Positions 1 to 4,577 of a DNA stretch of 5,012 nucleotides are shown here, piece by piece (positions within the stretch are counted from its first letter, which is position 1; each line of letters starts with the position of its first letter). The position numbers were made by a program, and so were the translations under genes. The stretch is from a bacterium ADurb.Bin374 (GTDB lineage: Bacteria; Riflebacteria; Ozemobacteria; Ozemobacterales; Ozemobacteraceae): contig MWAR01000513.1 of the NCBI GenBank assembly GCA_002068715.1, positions 1 to 5,012 on the forward strand, read 5' to 3'. The notes below the pieces were generated by a model that was given only the letters and a program-made list of their open reading frames with translations, was not told the origin of the DNA and did not search any database.

Positions 1-163
1 AAAGACCGTATTGAGACGGCCCGAGATGCCGTGCTATCCAAACTCCGACGAAGATCCCGAAGCCTATTCGAAAGATTTTATCAAAAAACAACCACAACAT
101 GTTTTCCAAGACTCGACGAACGCCGGGCGAAAAAGGAAGCCGTGTTAGAAATATCGCTTTCAT
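1..163 (-). CDS. Wzx-type polysaccharide/oligosaccharide flippase, N-terminal fragment
   Basis: Fifty-four codons read leftward from ATG at 163-161 and run off the window edge, so most of the gene is missing. After a 21-residue basic leader (MKAIFLTRLP...), residues 22-43 form a hydrophobic membrane segment. It is followed by VGVWIARHLGPSQYG (about 39-53). The pattern of membrane helix 1, then GxxVGVWxARxLGPxxYG, is typical of the N-terminus of Wzx/PST-family flippases, which move undecaprenyl-linked oligosaccharides across the inner membrane. The start at 163 has only a weak Shine-Dalgarno (GTGAAAG), but an in-frame TGA lies at 205-203 and no other ATG lies between. ATG at 100 (codon 22) would begin inside the membrane segment and is less likely. 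The methyltransferase gene ends 108 bases upstream on the same strand. The family assignment rests on recalled sequence pattern over a short fragment; the sugar carried is unknown. Confidence 0.8.
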   Translation of the reverse strand, partial: MKAIFLTRLPFSPGVRRVLENMLWLFFDKIFRIGFGIFVGVWIARHLGPSQYGL

Positions 164-271
164 GCTTTCACGCGAATTCGGAATGAGGTTATAATCTTGC
201 TTTCATTAAATTCAAAAGTAATCATTCTCGCAACCAATATGCAAACATATGTGATATATAACATTAAATGT
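164..271. other. AT-rich intergenic gap between methyltransferase and flippase genes
   Basis: This 108-base gap is markedly AT-rich. It holds the candidate flippase promoter, an 8-base perfect palindrome ACATATGT (245-252), and a small inverted repeat AACATT-A-AATGTT (260-272) touching the methyltransferase stop codon. I see no GC-rich hairpin followed by a T-run, so there is no recognisable intrinsic terminator. The upstream operon may read through into the flippase gene. No RNA gene or further coding sequence is apparent. Confidence 0.6.
188..215 (-). promoter_or_regulatory. Candidate sigma70-type promoter for the flippase gene
   Basis: On the minus strand, TTGAAT (215-210) is followed after 16 bases by TATAAC (193-188). 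Each hexamer keeps most of the consensus and the surroundings are AT-rich. Transcription would begin near 181, giving a leader of about 17 bases before ATG at 163. AT-rich DNA yields such matches by chance, so this is only a candidate. Confidence 0.4.
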
Positions 272-982
272 TTATCGGTTTGTCTTCGTAAAACGGAGCG
301 AAGTTAGAACCGGAGCCTTTGAGTTAATAGCTGTAATGAGCCATTCTTTAATGGAAAACTTGCCAGGATTTCGTATTAATTCCAATTTTGCATGTTCTAC
401 CGATTCGAATTCATCAAGCAATAATGAAATGTCTTCTTCCCGGGTAAAGCGGGCGAGGCCTTCGCCGGCGAGGGGGCCTTCGGAGACGAACCAGGCGTTG
501 TGGCCGGCGGGGGTGCCTGTGCCTTCGCCCCAGCAGCCGGTGGCGAAGGTGCGGACGAATAGTTTGCCGCCGGGCTTCAAGACGCGGCGGGCTTCGGCGT
601 AGATGCGGCAGGCGTCTTCGAACGAGTTGCAGGAGACGGCTTCGTTGTCGATGAGGGCGTCGAAGGAGTTGTCGGGGAACGGCAGATGAAGGAGTTCGCC
701 CTGGACGAGGGCGCCGTGCCAGTTGGGGATTTCCTGGTTCAGGCGGGCGCGCGCCTGGCCAAGGGCTGTGGGTGAACCGTCGATGCCGTAGGCGGTGAAG
801 CCTTCGCGAGCGAGGAACCAGAGGTTCGGGCCGGGGCCGCAGCCGAGTTCGAGGAATTTCACGGCGGCGCGGTCGGGGGCGTCGTAAAAGTTGCGGGCTA
901 CGAAGCGGACGAGTTCTTCGCCTGGGTAGCGGCCCCAGGAGCGGGAGGCGAAGATTTTTTCCCAGACGGGATCCCAGACCAT
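272..982 (-). CDS. Class I SAM-dependent methyltransferase
   Basis: The 236-residue protein has the Rossmann-type methyltransferase fold. Motif I (SAM binding) is FLELGCGPG at residues 43-51. An acidic strand-2 end follows (YGIDGS, 65-70), then the LPFPDNSFDAL region (100-110) and the post-core motif RRVLKPGGKLFV (132-143), as in Methyltransf_11/25 families. The N-terminus (WEKIFASRSWGRYP, residues 7-20) resembles methyltransferases I recall beside nonulosonic acid genes. The substrate is unknown; methylation of the sugar, its precursor or the glycan is inferred from position. ATG at 982 lies one base after the neuB stop codon (TAA-C-ATG), with AGGAG at 996-992 inside the end of neuB, so translation is probably coupled. 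The gene is compositionally split: the stretch just above 440 is very GC-rich with mostly C-ending codons, whereas codons after about 181 (301-440) are near 36% GC by hand count. The C-terminal part still reads as plausible protein. Confidence 0.88.
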   Translation of the reverse strand: MVWDPVWEKIFASRSWGRYPGEELVRFVARNFYDAPDRAAVKFLELGCGPGPNLWFLAREGFTAYGIDGSPTALGQARARLNQEIPNWHGALVQGELLHLPFPDNSFDALIDNEAVSCNSFEDACRIYAEARRVLKPGGKLFVRTFATGCWGEGTGTPAGHNAWFVSEGPLAGEGLARFTREEDISLLLDEFESVEHAKLELIRNPGKFSIKEWLITAINSKAPVLTSLRFTKTNR

Positions 983-983
983 G

Positions 984-2072
984 TTACGGGGCTCCTATCG
1001 GTTCGTCGGTGTCGTAGTCGTGATGGGCGGGGTGGCCGAGAGAGGCCCAGTAGTCCATCGGGGAGATGCCGGTGCCGGGGCGCTTGGCGGTGATATTTTC
1101 GGGGGTGAATGGTTCGCCGGCCTTGATGGGAACGGCGGCGACCAGACTCTTTCTCGCGATAGCGATATTCTTGCGCTCCGATGGAGCGGGTTGTTTGGCT
1201 CCGGTGCCCAGGGCGACCTCGATCTGGCGGATGCCGCTCACGAGAGCCGCGAGTTCCTGCGGATCGAGAGATGCCTTGTGATCGGGGCCCGGAAGAGATT
1301 TGTCGGTGGTGAAGTGCTTTTCGATGACGGCCGCTCCGCGAGCAACGGCAGCAAGCGAAGCCGTGATTCCGGTCGTGTGATCTGACAGGCCGACGGGCAA
1401 GCCGTATGCCTCACGCATCGTATCCATGGCCCGGAGGTTCACGTCTTCAAACGGCGCCGGATACTCCGTGGTGCAGTGCATGAGCGTCACTTTCGCCGCG
1501 AGGTGTGCCTGCCCGGCCCCTGTGGCGAGGGCATCGCGGAACTGATCGCGTGACGGAGGTTCCCGACGGTTCGAATAACCGAAGGCCAGCACGCCGAGAG
1601 CTTCCTCAACCTCGGGAAGGGTGGCCATGCCCGTCGAGATAATCACGGGAAGACCGGTGCGGGCGATTTTCAGCAGCAACGGACCATTCGTGATTTCGCC
1701 CGAGGGGATCTTGATTCGCTTCACGCCCAGTTTTACGAGCAGATCGACGCTTTCTTCGTCGAACGGCGTCGAAAGGAATTCGATGCCGAGCTCCGTGCAG
1801 CGCTTGAAGAGCTTCTGATGGGTTTCCTCGTCGAGTTCTAGTTTACGCACCATGTCGAGCTGGGACTCGCGGGCATCTGTCGTGAGGGTCTGGTATTCGG
1901 CCTTCGGGGCATAGCGGCTGATGACGCGGTTGGCTTTGAAGGTCTGGAATTTGACGATGTCGGCTTTTGCCTTCGCGGCGATTTCGACCAGTTGCAGCGC
2001 CAGATTGGGGGAACCGTTGTGGTTGACCCCGGCTTCGGCGATGATCAGGGTTTGTTGATGCCGTTCAGACAT
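984..2072 (-). CDS. neuB: N-acetylneuraminate/legionaminate-family synthase (NeuB/LegI)
   Basis: This 362-residue cytosolic enzyme is predicted to condense a 2-acylamino hexose (ManNAc or its 2,4-diacetamido-6-deoxy analogue) with phosphoenolpyruvate to give a nine-carbon nonulosonic acid. The TIM-barrel NeuB domain shows IAEAGVNHNG (11-20), KFQTF (41-45), STPFD (101-105), KIPSGE (121-126), STGMA (146-150), HCTTEYPAP (199-207), GLSDHT (228-233), EKHFT (251-255) and GPDHKAS (262-268). A C-terminal SAF/antifreeze-like domain spans about 303-362, with ARKSLVA and KRPGTGISP; the Arg of ARKS (307) is in the region that contacts substrate in characterised synthases. Length is slightly above the usual ~345 because residues about 164-192 form an insertion. 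It starts with ATG at 2072 and GGAG at 2084-2081. The LegB-type neighbour favours legionaminic over N-acetylneuraminic acid, but sequence alone does not settle the substrate. The motifs do not suggest pseudaminic acid synthase. Confidence 0.93.
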   Translation of the reverse strand: MSERHQQTLIIAEAGVNHNGSPNLALQLVEIAAKAKADIVKFQTFKANRVISRYAPKAEYQTLTTDARESQLDMVRKLELDEETHQKLFKRCTELGIEFLSTPFDEESVDLLVKLGVKRIKIPSGEITNGPLLLKIARTGLPVIISTGMATLPEVEEALGVLAFGYSNRREPPSRDQFRDALATGAGQAHLAAKVTLMHCTTEYPAPFEDVNLRAMDTMREAYGLPVGLSDHTTGITASLAAVARGAAVIEKHFTTDKSLPGPDHKASLDPQELAALVSGIRQIEVALGTGAKQPAPSERKNIAIARKSLVAAVPIKAGEPFTPENITAKRPGTGISPMDYWASLGHPAHHDYDTDEPIGAP

Positions 2073-2087
2073 TGGTTCTTCTCCAAT
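2071..2087 (-). promoter_or_regulatory. neuB ribosome-binding site within a small start-codon hairpin
   Basis: In the minus-strand transcript AUUGG (2087-2083) can pair with CCAAU (2075-2071) around a 7-base loop AGAAGAA. The Shine-Dalgarno GGAG occupies 2084-2081, and the first two bases of the AUG (2072-2070) fall in the right arm. A 5-bp stem is weak, so any effect on initiation would be modest. The pairing is visible in the sequence; regulation is inference. Confidence 0.4.
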
Positions 2088-2088
2088 T

Positions 2089-2110
2089 CATGTATTGAAT
2101 TTCAATCATG
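2089..2110. repeat. AT-rich inverted repeat just upstream of the neuB Shine-Dalgarno
   Basis: ATTGAA (2094-2099) and TTCAAT (2101-2106) are perfect inverted arms around a single central T. They are flanked by CATG at 2089-2092 and 2107-2110, which can also pair with one unpaired T (2093). The 22-base unit lies 4 bases upstream of the neuB Shine-Dalgarno. It could be an operator-like palindrome or an mRNA hairpin. No T-run follows, so it is not an intrinsic terminator. Confidence 0.5.
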
Positions 2111-2131
2111 CGACCGCGCGGGGTTCGTGAC

Positions 2132-2153
2132 GGGCAGGTTTGAAACCTGTCCC
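2132..2153. repeat. GC-rich palindromic element in the neuC-neuB gap
   Basis: The core CAGGTTT-G-AAACCTG (2135-2149) has perfect 7-base arms around one base. It extends to GGG (2132-2134) opposite CCC (2151-2153) with one bulged base at 2150. An outer pair GCGGGG (2118-2123) and CCCCGC (2152-2157) offers a competing longer structure. Neither strand has a T-run after it, which argues against a Rho-independent terminator. Its form resembles short dispersed palindromes of the REP type, but with one copy in the window this cannot be shown. Confidence 0.6.
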
Positions 2154-2177
2154 CCGCAACATGACGAGACGATTGAA

Positions 2178-3356
2178 TCATGCCTGAGGGGCTTTGGGAA
2201 AATCGATGAAATGTTTGCGCAGGAGTGGTTTGAAATCTGGTATGGAGGCGAGGCGGGCGATGATTCGTTCCGTTGCGTGCCCGTCGCCGTAGGGGCTTGC
2301 CACGTCGGTGCAGTCGAGGTGGAAGGCCTTTCGAATGGCCTGGGCAATTGCGGTGCGATCGGGAGGGCAGTCTATAACGGATGAGGCGCGCTCGCGGCCG
2401 GCCTGGCGATCGCCGATGTTCACCGTCGGTTTCTTGAGGGACGGAGCTTCGTAGATGCCGCTCGAGGAGTTGCCGACGACGGCATCGCAGCAGCTCATCG
2501 TGCTCAGATACAGAAGCTGGCCGAGCGATTCGCGCAAGCAGGCGTTGGCGTGCGTGGCGAGGTATCCATCGATCTTCACTCGGATCGCGGTTTCCCCGGG
2601 GTCTGCATTTGGCGCCGTGAAAATGAGACCGATATCGGGGCCGATCATGTCGAGAGCGGCAAGCAGTTCGTCCATTTGACGTTCGTCAGGCACATTGCCG
2701 AGCGTCACGGGATGGAACGTAATCAGGAGATTCCGTTCGCGCAGGGAAAAACCGAGTCGGTGTTCGGTCTCCCGTCGTTTCAGCAGGGGCATCTGTCTGA
2801 TGACGTCGATGCCTGTGCTGCCGGAGACGGTTATGCGGTCAGGCTCTTCACCGAGTTGTCGGACTCGCGCGGCGGCTGATTCCGTCGTCACGAAATGGAG
2901 ATGGGAAAGTTTCGTCAGGCTGTGGCGAATCGCATCGTCGAACGCGCCTTCGGTGATATCTCCGCCGGCGATGTGGGCGATGGGGATTCGCATCAACAGC
3001 GCTGCCGTCGCAGCGGCGAGTATTTCGTATCGATCGCCGAGAATGAGGAGAATATCGGGGTCCAGCCGGGAATAAGCTTCCGCGAAACCGGAAACGCCTC
3101 TGCCCGCCGCCCTGGCGCGTTCGGATCCGGCGTCACCGGCCAGTTTCAGATCAACACGCTCGTCGATGACGAACCCGTCTTCCTCGATGACACGAACGGT
3201 GTTGCCGTGATCTGGGCTGAGATGCGCGCCGGTGGCGATGATTTGCAGTTTGAACGCGGGATGTTCCCGTATCGCCCGCATGACGGGCGACAGCAGTCCA
3301 TACTCTGCGCGTGAGCCTGTGATGACGCAAATTTTCCGTTTTTCTGCCGTCGTCAT
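2178..3356 (-). CDS. neuC: Hydrolysing UDP/GDP-N-acetylglucosamine 2-epimerase (NeuC/LegG family)
   Basis: The 392-residue cytosolic enzyme is predicted to invert C2 of an NDP-GlcNAc derivative and release the nucleotide, giving ManNAc or 2,4-diacetamido-2,4,6-trideoxymannose for the synthase. It has the GT-B-like fold of epimerase family 2, with TGSRAEYGLL (13-22), ILGDRYE (105-111), HIAGGDITEGAFDDAIRH (128-145), and the C-terminal nucleotide site GNSSSGIYEAP (295-305) followed by NIGDRQAGR (313-321). LGDRYE and the GGDxTEGAxDDxxRH block separate the hydrolysing NeuC class from non-hydrolysing WecB/MnaA. Length is normal. ATG at 3356 lies 9 bases after the dehydratase stop codon and has no clear Shine-Dalgarno, which suggests initiation by ribosomes finishing the upstream gene. 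The start is supported by the conserved KxxCVITGSRAEYG N-terminus. With a LegB-type neighbour the LegG role (GDP substrate in Campylobacter) is plausible; UDP-GlcNAc (NeuC) remains possible. Confidence 0.92.
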   Translation of the reverse strand: MTTAEKRKICVITGSRAEYGLLSPVMRAIREHPAFKLQIIATGAHLSPDHGNTVRVIEEDGFVIDERVDLKLAGDAGSERARAAGRGVSGFAEAYSRLDPDILLILGDRYEILAAATAALLMRIPIAHIAGGDITEGAFDDAIRHSLTKLSHLHFVTTESAAARVRQLGEEPDRITVSGSTGIDVIRQMPLLKRRETEHRLGFSLRERNLLITFHPVTLGNVPDERQMDELLAALDMIGPDIGLIFTAPNADPGETAIRVKIDGYLATHANACLRESLGQLLYLSTMSCCDAVVGNSSSGIYEAPSLKKPTVNIGDRQAGRERASSVIDCPPDRTAIAQAIRKAFHLDCTDVASPYGDGHATERIIARLASIPDFKPLLRKHFIDFPKAPQA

Positions 3357-3365
3357 GAAATAGTA

Positions 3366-4376
3366 TTAAATATTGTATTCATCTGTTTTATACAGGACAA
3401 GGTTCTCCGGCTTCGTGAGCCATGCGGCAGTTTCAGCGATGCCGCGGCGGAGCCCCTCGCGGCCGGCGAAGGCGGGTTTCCACCCGAGCAGTTCACGGGC
3501 TTTTCCGTTGTCTGCCCAGAGGCGTTCGACCTCGCTGTTTTTGGGGCGCAGGCGCTGTTCGTCGGTTTCGATATCGATGGATGTGCCCATGACGTCGGCG
3601 ATGAGGAGGGCCGTGTCGCCGATGGATATCTCGTAGTTGCTCCCGATGTTGATCACCTGGCCGACGGCTCTTGCCGACTCCGCAACGGCGATGAAACCTC
3701 GGATGGTATCGGAAATATAGTTGAAATCGCGGCTCGGAGAAACGGCGCCGAGTCTGATCTGGCGTTTCCCGGCCGCGATCTGCGTGATGATGGTCGGGAT
3801 GACGGCGCGGGCCGACTGGCGGGGGCCGTAGGTGTTGAACGGGCGGATAATGCTGACCGGCGTTCCGAACGCGTGATGGAACGACATCGCGATCTGGTCG
3901 GCGCCGATTTTCGACGCGGAGTACGGCGACTGGGGCTGGAGCGGATGATCTTCGGTAATCGGGACGAACCGGGCCGTTCCATAGACCTCACTCGTCGAGG
4001 TGTGAACGACACGCGAGACGCCCAGTTCGCGGGCGGCCTGAACGATGTTGAGGGTACCCTTCACATTCGTATCGATATATGTGTCGGGGGAATGATACGA
4101 ATATGGAATGGTGATCAGGGCGGCGAGGTGAAACACGATATCGCAGTCTCGCATCGCCTGTCGCACGCCGTGAGGATCGCGGATGTCGCCGGAGAACACA
4201 TCGAGTTCACGCTTGATATCATCGGGCGAGCGATCGAGCCAGCCCCAACTGTTGAACGAATTGTAGAGCACGAACGCGCGTACGCGGTGGCCCTGCCTGA
4301 CCAGCTCTTCGGCAAGATGCGAGCCGATGAAGCCGTCGGCACCGGTGACAAGGACGCGTTTTCCCCTGATGGACAT
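3366..4376 (-). CDS. legB: NAD-dependent sugar-nucleotide 4,6-dehydratase, LegB type
   Basis: This 336-residue extended short-chain dehydrogenase/reductase is predicted to convert NDP-GlcNAc to the 4-keto-6-deoxy sugar, the first committed step to legionaminic acid. The dinucleotide-binding motif GADGFIG is at 12-18, D64 (SGDIRD) lies in the adenine-contact region, and FHLAA is at 82-86. The catalytic block HTSTSEVYG (125-133) carries the Ser-Glu pair seen in GDP-mannose-type dehydratases rather than the SSAxVYG of GalE epimerases. YSASK (152-156) supplies the Tyr-Lys pair. RPFNTYGPRQ (178-187) and the C-terminal ADNGKARELLGW (288-299) match the LegB-like EDH_00030 group as I recall it. The start at 4376 is chosen over ATG at 4454 because MSIRGKRVLVTGADGFIG begins at the normal family position and GAGG precedes it by 11 bases; the extra 26 residues of the longer reading are Cys/His-rich and unlike the family. 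It is the first minus-strand gene of the cluster in this window. Exact nucleotide and sugar specificity are inferred. Confidence 0.88.
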   Translation of the reverse strand: MSIRGKRVLVTGADGFIGSHLAEELVRQGHRVRAFVLYNSFNSWGWLDRSPDDIKRELDVFSGDIRDPHGVRQAMRDCDIVFHLAALITIPYSYHSPDTYIDTNVKGTLNIVQAARELGVSRVVHTSTSEVYGTARFVPITEDHPLQPQSPYSASKIGADQIAMSFHHAFGTPVSIIRPFNTYGPRQSARAVIPTIITQIAAGKRQIRLGAVSPSRDFNYISDTIRGFIAVAESARAVGQVINIGSNYEISIGDTALLIADVMGTSIDIETDEQRLRPKNSEVERLWADNGKARELLGWKPAFAGREGLRRGIAETAAWLTKPENLVLYKTDEYNI

Positions 4377-4387
4377 GTATTCACATA

Positions 4388-4391
4388 CCTC
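4388..4391 (-). promoter_or_regulatory. Shine-Dalgarno of the dehydratase gene
   Basis: GAGG at 4391-4388 on the minus strand lies 11 bases before ATG at 4376. It supports the shorter start over the upstream in-frame ATG at 4454. Confidence 0.5.
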
Positions 4392-4399
4392 GCCCCGAC

Positions 4400-4428
4400 A
4401 TCCTATCCCCTTCCCGATCATGCCGCAA
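4400..4428 (-). promoter_or_regulatory. Weak candidate promoter for the dehydratase-led operon
   Basis: On the minus strand, TTGCGG (4428-4423) and TAGGAT (4405-4400) are separated by 17 bases. They match consensus at 3 and 4 of 6 positions. Transcription would begin near 4393, just upstream of the Shine-Dalgarno. It would place the inverted repeat 4432-4451 immediately upstream of the -35. The match is weak, and an activator would probably be needed if it is real. Confidence 0.25.
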
Positions 4429-4431
4429 GTA

Positions 4432-4451
4432 TGCGCACACTGCCGTGCGCA
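4432..4451. repeat. Inverted repeat in the divergent intergenic region
   Basis: TGCGCAC (4432-4438) and GTGCGCA (4445-4451) are perfect 7-base inverted arms around a 6-base spacer ACTGCC. Read on the minus strand the same bases also give TGTGCGCA twice (4453-4446 and 4439-4432), 14 bases apart. The position between divergent genes and next to weak promoter elements suits a transcription-factor operator. A role as an mRNA hairpin is possible only if transcription starts further upstream. Confidence 0.5.
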
Positions 4452-4511
4452 CATCCAACATCACATTCATTGCGAGATGATCTCCATCATGTTCCTGTTG
4501 AACCACGCCAT

Positions 4512-4540
4512 TTGCGCGGCAAGACCGGTTGACGTATGGT
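4512..4540 (+). promoter_or_regulatory. Weak candidate promoter for the secreted propeller gene
   Basis: TTGCGC (4512-4517) and TATGGT (4535-4540) are 17 bases apart, matching consensus at 3 and 4 of 6 positions. Transcription would start near 4547, giving a leader of about 31 bases that includes GGGAGG. A better -35 (TTGACG, 4529-4534) has no usable -10 at the proper distance. Confidence 0.3.
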
Positions 4541-4577
4541 GAAGAGGAACATTTCGCGTTGGGAGGGATTCTCTCGG

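Noticed and set aside
1..186. Plus-strand frame open from the left edge to TGA at 184-186 (61 codons)
   Set aside because: The opposite strand gives a convincing flippase N-terminus with a membrane helix and the ARHLGP motif; the plus frame has no recognisable features.
2073..2177. Intrinsic terminator between neuC and neuB
   Set aside because: The hairpins are real but neither strand has a following T-run, and neuB continues the same pathway.
4377..4454. Twenty-six-residue N-terminal extension of the dehydratase from ATG at 4454
   Set aside because: The extension is Cys/His-rich and unlike the family, overlaps the inverted repeat and candidate promoter, and the start at 4376 has a Shine-Dalgarno and the normal family N-terminus.
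3873..4532. Long plus-strand open frame (219 codons) opposite the dehydratase gene
   Set aside because: It lies antisense to a strongly conserved enzyme and shows no domain; it results from GC-rich codon bias. Other plus-strand frames across 336-3636 were rejected for the same reason.
4529..4557. TTGACG at 4529-4534 as the -35 of the propeller gene
   Set aside because: At 15-18 bases downstream there is no reasonable -10 hexamer (only atttcgcg).
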